Positions 1 through 10,595 are shown, counted from the first letter of the stretch. The stretch is 64,000 bases of DNA from Avena insularis (GCA_023614405.1 CM042694.1:134917711-134981710), one strand, 5' to 3'. Notes: generated from the sequence alone by a model not told the origin. Made by a program: numbers and translations.

Positions 1-540
1 CAAGGTTAGAGCCTATGGCTCCACGGGGGGTCCGGTCAACGAGAACAAAAGGAGGCCCATCTGGCTATGAGGAGATCCAGAAGGATTGCCGACTTGGGCT
101 CGACATCAAAGACTTGGAGCAGGATTTAGTAGTTACCGACTATGTTGTAATCTGTACCATAGCCGGATAGGATTCCTCCCTGTAAGCCCTATGGCGGATG
201 ACTTTATAAGCCGGAATATGAGCAGGCCTTAAAGGCCGAAGAAATTTCAACTCGCACAGACAAACCCTAGTCAAACCCTCCATAATCTCCATCTTTGTCG
301 ATTATAGTGGATTGTTTGCACGAGTAGAATCCGACCACCATAGTTAGATTTAAACATAGGTAAACTTGTGTGCTCTCCTTCCCGGACATCCTCAGGTCTT
401 AGGCCCCCTCTCTTTCCACGCCTCGAGAACCCCCTCATAGCGTACCAGTCATCAGTACGACGACATCGAGAGATGCCTCCCTTGTAGAGGAAAACACTTC
501 ACCAAGACGGGTGCAAGTGTAAAGACATACCCTTTTAAGA
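1..540. repeat. Possible LTR retrotransposon remnant
   Basis: No coding sequence is visible. The stretch has the composition of the transcribed end of a grass LTR: a short 'actttataagcc' promoter-like string near 200, then a 5'-leader-like run. I cannot find a partner LTR, target duplication or terminal TG..CA, so this is a weak call based on general resemblance. It could equally be unclassified intergenic DNA. Confidence 0.25.
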
Positions 541-795
541 AAAATGAACAAACTATATCTACTGTTAGCAAACACGCTTAAATCTCTAAATTGTATTTCT
601 TATGTTTTTTTCTATCACTCAAAATTGTTTCTGGGGCAAACAATCTGTGCGTTTCACAGAACTACCTCGCATGCATATATAAGTTAGTACATAAAACTAA
701 TGTAAAATATGATGAAGTCAGATGATCATCATTAATCTATACTACTCATGAGATCGAGCAACTATACATGATCCAATTCATAAATATTATTAGTA

Positions 796-915
796 CTCCC
801 TCTAGCCCATATTATTGTTCTCAACTTTATCTAGATTCGAATGTACTTAGATAATAATTTAGACTAGATTTATCCGAATCTAGATAAAGTTAAGAACATT
901 AATATGGATCGGAGG
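796..915. mobile_element. Stowaway-like MITE
   Basis: The left end starts ctccctctagcc and the right end, read in reverse complement, starts ctccgatccat. The inner arms (ttctcaactttatctagattcg and its partner) pair over about 40 bases, so the whole element can fold into a hairpin. A TA precedes it at 794-795; the expected TA on the right has decayed to tc. It lies in the 3' flank of the membrane-protein gene at 920-1420 and is absent from the equivalent place beside the paralogue at 4752-5108, so it inserted after the two copies separated. Confidence 0.75.
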
Positions 916-919
916 TCCT

Positions 920-1420
920 TCAAAAAAAGCGTAGTACATGCCAGCGGCGGTGCTTAGGTCGAGGTATGCTAGCCACAGCAACAGAGGGCGTGGTACATAA
1001 CATGCGGAGGAAGCTAGCTAGGCGAGAAAGAGCGGCAATGAACGCTACACGAGTACACATACATTCATTAGCTGATGGAGACACTGGCACCATGTGCCGC
1101 CGAGTAATGGCCTCGACCTTGCGACTTTTTTGGCACTCTTTCACCAGCACGTAGACCCCGAAGGCCGTCGCCGCAGACCCCACGGCGATCATCGCAGACC
1201 CGGCCACGAAGCGGGTGCTGCGAGGAACCGGAACGCCGAGGGCGTCACCAACCAGCCGGACGGAGAGGTACACAATGCCGGAGGCGACCAAGATGATAGA
1301 GAAGAAGACGGAGAGGCACCAAAGTGCGGCTTCGCTCCACGTGATCGGCTCCGTCTCCCGGAGCTCGTCGTTGACCGGGCCCCTCTGCGCCTCCACGTCG
1401 TCGACGCCGTCGTCGTCCAT
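920..1420 (-). CDS. Small two-pass membrane protein, copy 1
   Basis: Single-exon reading frame of 166 residues; I do not recognise the family and assign no function. The N-terminus is acidic (MDDDGVDDVEAQ). Two hydrophobic segments follow at about residues 34-58 and 70-93, separated by a short loop with VPVPRS, then a basic stretch (KECQKSRKVEAITRRH). This predicts two membrane helices with a short charged tail. The protein aligns along residues 1-115 with the product of 4752-5108, sharing DVEAQ, the W..A..WC start of helix 1, VPRS before helix 2 and the VP.SP motif where the paralogue ends. Beyond VPVSP this copy continues for about 50 residues with no counterpart, because the paralogue's stop codon position is open here. 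The conserved frame between the copies supports a real gene; expression is unknown. Confidence 0.6.
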   Translation of the reverse strand: MDDDGVDDVEAQRGPVNDELRETEPITWSEAALWCLSVFFSIILVASGIVYLSVRLVGDALGVPVPRSTRFVAGSAMIAVGSAATAFGVYVLVKECQKSRKVEAITRRHMVPVSPSANECMCTRVAFIAALSRLASFLRMLCTTPSVAVASIPRPKHRRWHVLRFF

Positions 1421-1445
1421 TACGCGATCGATCGTCGGTTGAAGC

Positions 1446-1452
1446 TTATATA
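1446..1452 (-). promoter_or_regulatory. Possible TATA box for copy 1 membrane gene
   Basis: The minus strand reads TATATAA here, only about 25 bases upstream of the start codon at 1420. A normal transcription start 30 bases downstream would fall on the ATG itself, so this may be fortuitous or imply a very short leader. The paralogue at 5108 lacks it. Confidence 0.25.
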
Positions 1453-2295
1453 GCTGTACCTACGTACACAAGGTTTGCCGACGACGTTTCTGCTGTATGG
1501 ATCGGGACCGGCCTCGATCGATGTGTCTAAAGACTACACGCTACTAGCTTGTTAGTTGTATTATTTGACAGAGTTGATTCTCTCAACTCCCCTAGCTAGC
1601 TCTATTGGTTGTATCGCACAACACACAGATACACAGTGGTTTGGTCTCGTGCTGTTTCACACAGCCAACGAGTTTTCTTCTCTCTGTATTTCTCCACCTT
1701 GGTAAATTACAACACGATGCATACATGGTTTTAAATAGGCAGCTAAGCCTGCCACTAACTCTATCCTGATGCCACTAACTGCACCGGCCGCACGTCCTAG
1801 TCTAGTGGAAACACCCACGACTAATTCACTTAGCCACTACCTGAAGATCCACAAGACCCGGACTCGCATGTACAGCTAAATATCTTGACTAACTGAATCT
1901 GACCGACTCACTTGTCTAACTTTCATGCAGAGTGCTGGCTGGCTTCAGTATATCCATGCGACAACCGTATCACACGGTGCCGGCGCCGGCTTCACGCCGC
2001 TCCCGCCATGCATGCACTGCCAGCTGAAGCCGTCAGCTCATACGAATCTCACGTACGTCTGCATTCCTAAACATACTAACTAGCTACATGCAAAACAAAA
2101 ATAATATGCAGATACATATATCAAGATTATACCCAACATTATTCGTCCAGCACCAGCAGTTCCTGTTCCTGGCCGAGTCCAACTCGAATAGCTAGCTTGT
2201 TGAGTCGTCTTTAGGTCCTGTACGAGTAGGCCAGAATAGTATTTCAGTGGTACACTATATATGTACCCTGGGTTATCTAACACCGTGACATTGAG
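1453..2295. other. Intergenic, nothing recognised
   Basis: Upstream of the minus-strand gene at 920-1420. No coding frame, terminal inverted repeat or RNA gene that I can support was seen. Confidence 0.5.
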
Positions 2296-2770
2296 TTGAG
2301 AACTCGACCTCGCCGGAAGGCCAGCCGAGCGTCACGGCTGAGAGGGGCGGCCACACGTCCCACGGCCTACCACACCACCGAGCTGCTGCCGTGTCTACCG
2401 TCGTCATGGATGGTATTCTTGTGCCTGCAGTCATGGATGCTCGGCAAGAGAGTTCTAATCGAAAGCCCTTCCGAGCTCAGTGATGATGGGGGCTGAGGGT
2501 GATATGGGTTGAGGGTCGTCGCCGGATCCGGCGACCACGATCCTCTAGAGAGCCAAATCCATTGCCCGTGAGCTCTCTGATGGTGAAGGTCAGTTTGTTT
2601 TGATTTCGTGATGTTGCAAATTGTGTTTCAAAGTGCTACAACGGCTATTGTGTTTATTGTGTACCCAAAAATATATTGTTGCAATCATTTGTTTGTGTAT
2701 GCTACAGATGATTTTTCAAGGATGCAAACATGTTCATGTGACGTTGGATGTGTTTTCATGCAGTCACTTT
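2296..2770. repeat. Duplicated block, copy 1
   Basis: Non-coding block clearly homologous in the same orientation to 6905-7350. Shared landmarks in order are aggccagcc.agcgtcac, gtcatggatggt, gagagttctaatc, gtcagtttrttttgatttcgtgatgtt (split by small changes), and gcaaacatgttc.tgtga.gttggatg. Open frames within it are not conserved between the copies, so it is unlikely to encode protein. It lies at higher coordinates than membrane-gene copy 1, in the same order as the second pair, which suggests one tandem segmental duplication. A dispersed repeat that landed twice is the alternative. Confidence 0.7.
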
Positions 2771-4430
2771 TCTTGCACTATATTGGTAGGCTATGGTTTC
2801 ATTAAAATTGGCTCTTCCCCATATAATCTTATTTTTCAACACCGTTGATGTATTTTCATACAAAGTATAGAACATGCACATATTTTAATAATTGTAAACC
2901 AAGTGAACTTATAAGACACATTTAACCATGAAAAAACTAGCAAAGTTTCGTGGCGGTTCAATTCATACTCTAGAAGTTTCAATATATAAGGTTATCTACC
3001 TGTATACTAAAAAATATTATCTACCCATACACTAAAAACGCTATAATGATAAGTTTTGGACCACAACTTTTATAGTTCTCTACCATATATATACACTATA
3101 GGGTTTATGAAATTGTCAAAACCAATCTTACAGTTTTTAATACAAAATAGAAAGTAATTCTAGCATGATGGGTAACATTCAATGATATAATAACGATATA
3201 ACAAAGAACTCTACTACTTAAACATAAGAAATTTTGTTTTGCTAAATAAAAATTATCTTTATTAAGAGTGAAGCATGATAAAATAATTTCTATGGAAGTA
3301 TAAAAGTTTAGTATAAATTTAAAATTTAATTCGCTAAGTTTCCAGGTAAGTCTTGGACCGGTCCTAGTCGCAGGCGTCCATCCCGAGGACGACCGTAGCA
3401 GAGAGCATATTAGATGAGTGTGATGGTTTGCCGGCCGCGACTTACTAGTGATGTAAATTATGCCTCTTTAATATATATAAAAATGTTTTCTTGACTTCGG
3501 ATCTTGAGAAGGAGACGTGGAGCTAAACAATCTTGTGGTTAGTCATGTGCCTGAATTTAGTGACATGATAAGGACTTATGTCAAGTGCTACCAAAGCATT
3601 GAAAACTATGATGGACGAGTGTGTTTGCCGTAATTCAGCATGTACCAAAAGGGAAGTTGGATAAGCAGAGAGAGTTTTGCTCAAAATTTAAAGCCAAAAA
3701 TTTTAGTTACAAAATAAAGTGTCAGTATTTATTTTCATAAGATAATCGACAAAAGTTTAATTTCAATAATGACAACAAGTGTAAAATTCAGGGTAGCGGT
3801 AGCGGCAGGGCTTCTTCTCGCAGCTTCCACAGATCCTTGGGCGGCGGCTTTCAGAGGTCTTCGGTGGTCATCGGGTGTGTGCGTGGCTGCGGCTTCTTCG
3901 CGAGCGGCTCCGTGGATCAGCGGGTAATAGATTATGGTGCTCGAAGCCCCATCGAAGATCCTGGATAACTAATTTCGCGAATCACCCCATGATGCCCTAG
4001 AGGCCAAAATCCAAATCGATTGAATTAGAGGGACATTTGTAAATTAAGACATGCCCTTTAAGGAAAGGGTGCGTCTAATTATCATTGCGAATGAGAATAA
4101 TTGGATTCTCAATCGAATGAAAGTGCATTTAATTCTCTGTCAAGTTCCAACGTCACTTGCAACCCTCCTGTAATCTCACCACCTCTACAACTGAAAAACC
4201 TCACTTGGAACTGAGAATGTCTTGGCTGCAAAACTCCACTTGCAATTGAATTTTTTTAGTTGCAATCGAATCGTGATGCAAATCTAACGACTTAATTAAG
4301 ACTTGACTAAGTACTAAGTGGATTCTTAGTCAAATCTTTAAGAAAAACAATCTTGTCGGTTCACAAGTATCACCCAAACATGCATATCTGACGGACAGAA
4401 AAACAAGTAAAGCACGAAGGAGTAGATGAA
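2771..4430. other. AT-rich intergenic, nothing recognised
   Basis: Mostly AT-rich sequence with a GC-richer patch near 3780-3960. No convincing gene, MITE termini or LTR boundary was seen. Downstream of 4430 the sequence becomes homologous to the 3' flank of copy 1 (atactcatgag..gagcaact). Confidence 0.45.
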
Positions 4431-4751
4431 CATTCCACTATATATACTCATGAGAGCAACTTTATATGATCCGTTAAAGATTACAAGCTGTTTTTATGCT
4501 ACAAAGCGTAAGATGTGCTAGCGGGAGCGCATAGGTCGAGGTTGCTACACCTACGGGCAAGTTTTACTGAAGCATCATACGGACTCACGATCTGGCACAG
4601 TATGTAGGGGTAGAAAAACAAACCGCTCCGATTTTCATGGAAGGGATAAAATCTCAGCAAACCAATTTCAGCCACGTCAGTCCGTAGACTTTACACGCAG
4701 AGCTAGCTAGGCGAGACAATTCAGTAACGAGCGACCAGTTGTTCATCTTCA

Positions 4752-5108
4752 TCATCGGGGCGATGCGGGCACCACGTGCAGCCGAATCATGGCCTCGAGC
4801 TCGCGACTTCTTCGGCGATCTTTCACCAGCTCGCGGACCATGAATGCCATCCCCGTGACACTCAAGACGATCACAATGGAACTTATCACGAAGATGACGC
4901 TACGGGGGACCCGAAAGCCAACACCGTTGGGGTACTGCGGCCGGAGGAAGAGGCACACGATGCCGGCGGCAATACCGACGATAAAGAAGGAGATGACGAA
5001 GCACCACCCGGCGGCTCGGATCCACGTGAACGGCTCCCGCTCTGGAACCTCGTTGTAGCAGTTGGTCGGGCCCGGCTGCGCCTCCACGTCGCCGCCGCCG
5101 TCGTCCAT
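4752..5108 (-). CDS. Small two-pass membrane protein, copy 2
   Basis: A frame of 118 residues from the Met at 5108, chosen because MDDGGGDVEAQ aligns with the start of the paralogue at 1420. An upstream in-frame Met at 5171 would add 21 residues lacking any counterpart. The acidic N-terminus is followed by a hydrophobic segment (about residues 34-56), a loop with PNGVGFRVPRS, a second hydrophobic segment (about 70-91) and a basic tail (KDRRRSRELEAMIRLH) ending at VPASPR. The family is unknown to me. The 3' flank is homologous to that of copy 1 (ctaggcgaga; aggtcgaggt), but the 5' flank diverges immediately upstream of the ATG, where a low-quality insertion-like segment (about 5145-5390) has replaced the corresponding DNA. 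This copy may therefore have lost its original promoter. Confidence 0.6.
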   Translation of the reverse strand: MDDGGGDVEAQPGPTNCYNEVPEREPFTWIRAAGWCFVISFFIVGIAAGIVCLFLRPQYPNGVGFRVPRSVIFVISSIVIVLSVTGMAFMVRELVKDRRRSRELEAMIRLHVVPASPR

Positions 5109-5890
5109 TACTTCTCTCGTATTCGCTAGTGTATTCGCGGGGATCGTAGGGGATTGTTTCAATTCCCGCAAAATCCTCGTAGTCCGTTTACCACGCCGGG
5201 TTTGGTCGGGATAATCCCGACATATCCCCGCAAATTCTTCATGTTTTTGTCTAGATTGAAAACTCTCCTCAGAGTATTTTTGGAAAAAGGTATTTTAGAA
5301 AATTGGAGAGTATTGGATGAACACCAAATCCTTGCATATCCCTGAAACTCTAGTGAATAAAAATACGAGACAAGTAAACAAGGCCTTAGGTGGTCTGCTT
5401 ACCTGCACTGCACGTACACCCAGCCGGCTGCGGCAAGATACAGCCCCCTCTCCCTCACGTCTAATACGCAACTACCCTACGCCCAATTATCCATCCGTAT
5501 GTGTATGCATCACGGATGTCAAAACAACTTGAACGAAAAGATAAATGATTTCGTAGAAAAAGAACTTACGTGCGCAACTGGGATTCATAGGTCTGACAAA
5601 AACTGACCCCATCCAAAATAGTCGGATCCTAGCACTGGTGGCCCGATGGCTATGCACTCATTTAAAATACACTTTTAATACTTGGACCGATTTAAAACTA
5701 GATTTAAATTTTCTGCTTTCTTCATGCCAGTCTGTTTTTATTAGGCCTTTTCTAGGCTTCCTCGAAACAGGCTTGCGGCCCTCTTTATAAATAAAGCAAC
5801 ATCTAGGTGCAAGCAAGAGCCAACATATGACAATGCCGGCCAAAGCCAAAAAATAAAAAGAGATACAATAGCTCACTGAGAAATGTGAGG
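5109..5890. other. Diverged upstream region of copy 2; possible element remnants
   Basis: No gene seen. About 5145-5390 has MITE-like character: ggggattgtttcaattcccgc at one end and aagtaaacaaggcctt at the other, which recalls grass Harbinger/Tourist ends, but the arms pair poorly. At 5755-5815 the minus strand reads tttatttataaagagggccgc, resembling the 3' tail of a grass LINE. Both readings are weak. Confidence 0.3.
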
Positions 5891-5970
5891 AATTAACAGA
5901 TCAGATAATTTAAAAGTTTCAAGAAAAAATTTGAAAAAAAAATTGGAAATTTTTTTGAAAAAAAATCTTT

Positions 5971-6126
5971 AGTCACGCTCGACGCAGCCTCGTGAGGACT
6001 TTTAGTCCCGGTTTGTGGCAGAACCGGGACTAAAGGGGGTGACCTTTAGTCCCGCCTTCGTAGTCCCGGTTGGCAAACCGGAAAGGCCCTTACAAACCGG
6101 GACTAAAGGCCCGTTTTCCACTAGTG
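5971..6126 (-). mobile_element. CACTA-type transposon end with subterminal repeats
   Basis: Ends in ttttccactagtg at 6114-6126, i.e. CACTAGTGGAAAA on the minus strand. Immediately inside are direct and inverted copies of ttagtcccggtttg and aaccgggactaaa, the usual subterminal repeats of grass CACTA elements and their MITE derivatives. No matching terminus was found to the left, where the sequence turns into A-rich DNA, so the element looks truncated. No transposase is present. Confidence 0.7.
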
Positions 6127-6159
6127 ACAATGTCTCCGGTGGGTTTCTGGTGATGTCTC

Positions 6160-6420
6160 CAGCGAAGTCAGTTTTGCTATATTAGGATAATCTGTTACAT
6201 GTTTTTGCTACTGTAGTCTAATGTTTTTACTACGAGGTGTGTGTCCGGAAAAGTTCCCAACAGAAGTCTCCGGGAGTCATCTTTTTTGCTACATTATCAC
6301 GTTTTTTTGCTACCATTGTTTTATGATTTTGCTACAATATTGTAAAGTTTTTGCTACAGTAGCACGAGCCGACGTCTCGCTGCCATCCTCGCCCCTCTTT
6401 CACCGCAGCCAGTCATAGTT
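6160..6420. repeat. Dispersed 'tttttgctac' motif cluster
   Basis: The string ttttgctac or a close variant recurs at least five times in about 200 bases (near 6171, 6205, 6285, 6307, 6330, 6350). It has no coding potential. Similar 'gctac' strings occur in the duplicated block at 7309, so it may belong to the same repeat family. Confidence 0.4.
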
Positions 6421-6904
6421 TGTTGTAGTGGAGCATGTTGTAGTAGATACATGGGAAGTCGTCGTAGTAAGACCCCAGAGGACCAACGCACTAGAGAAGC
6501 AATCAACGCCAATGATGATATCAGTAGATTGGAAAAGACTGGCCTGAAATCACACCAGCGAACACGAAAATAGACAAGATCCTAGGAGATCTGTCAGACA
6601 CAAAACTCCACGCATCCTCCGTCGATGCTAGACACACCACCGGAGCGAGGATATGACGGAGAGGAGGTTATTCTAAATTCAGGATGTAGCCGTCACCTCA
6701 CCATTTCAAAAAGACAAAAAAAAACAGTCTAAACGAAGAATAAAGGCACGTTGTTAATTGTTTTTGGTTTGTATATGTCTATTTTTGTGTAGGAAAAAGC
6801 TTTTGTTCGGTTCGAATGTTCCAATCATCCGGTTTGTCGCTCGTGCGTGCCACACGCACAGGCTGCTAGCCTGCTATATATGCCGCACCCCAGGCACGTG
6901 GTCG

Positions 6905-7350
6905 CCCTTGTTCGAACTCTAAAGGCCAGCCTAGCGTCACGACTGAGGGGCACTGTCACACGACCCAAGGCCAGGCACCTCCGAGCTGTTGTCGTCTATC
7001 GTCATGGATGGTTTTCTCGCGCATGTAGCCATGGATGTTCGGCGAGAGAGTTCTAATCCGAAGCCCTTTCGATCTCAGGGATGATGGGAGATGTGGGGGT
7101 GGGGGTGGGGGGGGGGGGGGGTCATCGGACCCGACGACACGACGACGATCGTTCGGCGATTTGGATCCATCGCTCGCGAGCTCCCTGGTGGTGAAAGGTC
7201 AGTTTATTTGGATTTCGTGATGTTCCAATGAGCGTTTCCAAGTTCTACGAGCGACTACTGCCTGTGTACCCACAAGTAAAGTGTTGCATAGATTTCTGGG
7301 TGTATGCTACAAAGGGATTTTCAAGGCTGCAAACATGTTCCTGTGATGTT
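6905..7350. repeat. Duplicated block, copy 2
   Basis: Counterpart of 2296-2770 in the same orientation. It differs by a long G-run at 7094-7121 and several small indels. Reading frames are not conserved between the two copies. Confidence 0.7.
7094..7121 (+). other. G-run with quadruplex potential
   Basis: Three runs of five or more G on the plus strand separated by single T, the last being more than 14 G long. This meets the usual pattern for an intramolecular G-quadruplex. The paralogous block at about 2486 has only short G-runs, so this expanded after the duplication. Confidence 0.5.
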
Positions 7351-7578
7351 GGATGCGTGAGGCACATATGTTGGACGAATTAGTTCTTTTCATTGCACAC
7401 TATGACATATTTTGTTAACGTTTTACTACAAATAAATGGAGACATGTTGGGTATGCTATTTGTACCTTCTACATGAATGTGTCGAAAATGCAGCATCATT
7501 TTTTACACAATTATATGGGCCACCAAAAAAATATGGTTGGATACACAAACGAAAAATGAATCAGGGTTGCATTGAGTC

Positions 7579-7630
7579 GATCACCTGGTTCAAAACCGAT
7601 TATATAGATCACCTGGTTCAAAACCGATTA
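7579..7630 (+). repeat. Short tandem duplication, 24 bp x 2
   Basis: The string gatcacctggttcaaaaccg plus atta occurs twice, at 7579-7602 and 7607-7630, separated by tata. The two copies are identical. Confidence 0.8.
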
Positions 7631-7639
7631 ATAAACCAC

Positions 7640-9181
7640 CTTATGCTTGGCCTACAGGGCATAATTGTTTCTTTCTCAGGGTTAGCTAACAGCATAATTC
7701 ATCGATGACATGGTTGTATAGTTCTATATTACCAGACAAGTTGGGAATTCATCACTTTGACTCATGCACCACCGGGTGTTGTTCAATGAAAACCCCCAAG
7801 GAACTAGGGGAGATTTCAGACACAAAACAACAGCTATACTACATGCGAGGGATGGGGAACAGCTTCCTTTTCTTCTCCTCTCACCCAAGAGCCTAGATTC
7901 AGATTCTCAGCATTTTAGCGCATTGCTTGGCCACAACAGCCTCAGGCAGTCATCAAGAACCTTTGCGGTTTCCGAGAGCCAGAGCAACGCAAGTCCCAGC
8001 CTTGCCGTTTGTCAGCCGGAATAAGTTTGAACAGACAAAGAACACCTCGTTAGGAGAGTTGGCCTGCGTCAAGGTTGAGTCAATGATTTGGGTGTGAGCT
8101 GATATAGTTCCTCGTCGCCTCGCTGAGAAGTAATGTGTTTCAAAGGGACCGCCCAGGTGTTTCTTCGCAAGCAATCTGCTACGCTAATGTTGGATCTTTC
8201 AGCATGCCAAAGCAGAGCAGGCAAAGTATAGCACAACGGCCCCTTAGGTGTCCACTATCCCTTGTGTCTAATTCAGTTTAGTTTTCTTATCTGTTGGTTT
8301 TCGGGTGCCTTCGCTTTGTGGCTTTGAACAATGTTGATTAGCCGTGGAGAATGTGTATGCTAGTCTTTAGTGTGTACTGTCTAGTTATATGAACATATCG
8401 TGACACTTAATCTATTCGCTTCAGTTACTAATTCTGTGGACACTTGTTACGTCCCTCGTGTGTATTAAATGTGAGAACACCCTATATATATTTGTAAATA
8501 TCTGAATTTTCACCTCTTCTTTTCTACTCATTTTTTGCAAATATGCTTTGTATGCAAATCTCTCCAAAAAAGGGGTCAACGTTCGATCTCCCGGTTGCAC
8601 CAAAGTTGTATCTCTGTAGCCTCCCATGAAGCGGCCAGCGGCCTATCTGTTTGCTGCCATGCTGTCGTCCCGGACGTCACACTATCCCTAGATCTTTTTT
8701 CTCTCAAAGTGTGTTTGTTTGAACCATTTTGCCCAAGGTGTATTTCGTGATGTATGCAACCTGGGAATGAACTTGGTCTGAAGACCAGTCATTTTGGATC
8801 TAAAGGTTCTTGATTCCTGAAAAGATCCGCATATGTAAATCCCAGGCAACCAAACAATCACTGCCATTAACTTTATTTTTCCCTTTCTAGAAGAAGGATC
8901 GGAGAAGCTTATTAATTTCGTTTGTGACCCGTATAGACAGCTTGAGATGTGAGACAGGACATGATGTACCGACTTCGCCAGGGTTACGGTACCGACTTCA
9001 CTAGGGTTAGCCGCTCCTCCTCTCGTAATGTAACATTTGTGGGAGGTTAGCGGCCTGGCCACAACGGAGATGCAAGGAAGGAAAACGCTTCTCGGTGATT
9101 GATCGGAAATGGGACCCTGAAAACCAGGGCATTAGTCTATGTCTATGCCCTACCTACCAAGCTATGCCTATCCCAAACATA
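7640..9181. other. Intergenic, nothing recognised
   Basis: Several short open frames overlap on both strands, but none shows a domain, a conserved partner or splice structure I can support. Confidence 0.4.
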
Positions 9182-9183
9182 TA

Positions 9184-9396
9184 CTCCCTCTGTTTCAAAT
9201 TACTCCGCCGGCGCGCTTATGTGGTGGGCTAGTACTCCCTTATTTTTCATTCTAAAAAATTCTGGGATTTTTGAAATAGATAATATGAAATGTGTATTAC
9301 GTATACCAAAAATCATAGGAATTTTTTGATAAAAAATGAGAGAATACTAGGCCACCTAGGTAAGCGTGCGCACGGAGTAATTTGAAACAGAGGGAG
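9184..9396. mobile_element. Stowaway MITE
   Basis: Perfect-looking 22 bp terminal inverted repeats, ctccctctgtttcaaattac at the left and its reverse complement at the right, flanked by TA at 9182-9183 and 9397-9398. This is the standard Stowaway (Tc1/mariner-derived) structure. Inside, a second inverted pair (actcccttatttttcat near 9235 and aaaaaatgagagaat near 9340) suggests another, older MITE nested within it. Confidence 0.88.
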
Positions 9397-10030
9397 TATA
9401 CACCAAGTGTAGTTTTGCTAAGATGCATCTATATTTCCTCTCTCGAGTTTGAACAACCCACAACCTGTGTACTACTACACGTTACATACTCCTCTCTATA
9501 TCTCTACTTCTTTGCTAAGCTAAGAAAACCAATAATATAACTGTTGATTCCTAGAATAGGGAAGGAATACTCGAGGGTAGGCTGGGGGGTTTCCCTCCTT
9601 TTCGAAAAAATGGAAGTTGTAACAGCAAGCATGTGAGCTTCCGTATGCCATGTGTAGCTTCTTCGAGAAGCCGATCACGTGCAGCAGAACCTCCTCGCAA
9701 CACCTCTAACTGTGGGGGTGCAGTTGCTAAGACGCATGCATCCAGGAGGCAACAAACTGAGAATGGAATTGTTTGCTGATTCATCCAAGAGGTTTAATCC
9801 TTGATAAAGCAGCTCATCTCAGTTCCCACATGTGCTCTCATCTCTGATGAGAAAAGAAAGATTCTCCGAGAATCGGTGGCGTAGTTGTACGAGCCAAGCC
9901 AAGGGGTTTAACCCTTGATATGGCAGCTCGTCTCAGTTACCACATGCGCGCTCATCTCTGAAAGAAGAAAAGCTTCCAAGAGAATCAATGGCGCTCATCT
10001 CCAGCCCTTCATCACTCCACTTCCACTCCA

Positions 10031-10037
10031 TATAAAG
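10031..10037 (+). promoter_or_regulatory. Probable TATA box
   Basis: tataaag in the context ccatataaaggcc, about 210 bases upstream of the start codon at 10246. This fits the promoter of the cysteine-rich peptide gene with a leader of roughly 180 bases. An inverted-repeat-poor, pyrimidine-rich leader follows. Confidence 0.45.
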
Positions 10038-10245
10038 GCCGCATCATGCGTGCAGCCGAACAGTCGCCACAGACAAAAAGGAAGAAGACCCAGCTCTCGC
10101 AAGTCGCAACTTCGATCGTTCCTCGTATGGATCATGATGCCTCTCGTCTACATTTCACTTCTCGTTTCCTTTTCAGTGTACCATTGATTTATTGACATTG
10201 GGTGTTTGGCTGTGAGCAGGGACAGGGGGGGACAAGGATCCATCC

Positions 10246-10595
10246 ATGGAGAGGAGGAAGAAGAAGAGGGCGGTGGCTGCCGCCGTCTGGGTGCTCGCCA
10301 TCCTGCTGTCGGTCCAGCAGCAGCGCGTCGGCGTTCTGCCAGTGCTACGCCAGCTGCTACCCGGACTGCAGGGCCAACCACGGCCGGGCGTTCTGCAAGG
10401 TGCTCTGCGGCTTCGTCTGCGTCGCCGGCGGCCAGGCCGGGGGCGGGTGCCCGGGGGTGTGCGTGCAGGCCTCCCTCTGCGGCACTGTCGTGGCCGCTGA
10501 AGGCGGGTGATGGTGGCGGCGAGCCGGGAGCTGCTGATGCCGCGGCGGCTTGTGCGGAGAACTGCGCCGAGTACTGGAAGGCCAGGCACGGCTGA
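10246..10595 (+). pseudogene. Cysteine-rich secreted peptide (thionin-like), apparently frame-shifted
   Basis: Three parts of what looks like one small secreted protein lie in three successive frames. From 10246 one frame encodes a basic start (MERRKKKR) and a hydrophobic signal-peptide-like core (AVAAAVWVLAILLS). Around 10320 coding character moves to a second frame, which carries a cluster of eleven cysteines in about 45 residues (pattern C.C...C...C, then C...C...C and C...C.....C), as in plant thionin-like and other Cys-rich defence peptides. That frame stops at 10508-10510. A third frame continues with CAENC and EYWKARHG to a stop at 10593-10595. Two frame changes are needed, one inside a CAG/CGC run, and neither site offers a credible intron. 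I therefore call it a pseudogene, or a gene damaged by sequencing or assembly error. High GC content sets it apart from its flanks. Confidence 0.55.

Noticed and set aside
10202..10595. Three overlapping long frames as three separate genes
   Set aside because: They are parts of one cysteine-rich locus in shifted frames plus GC-rich shadow frames. Only one has a signal peptide, and only one has the cysteine pattern.
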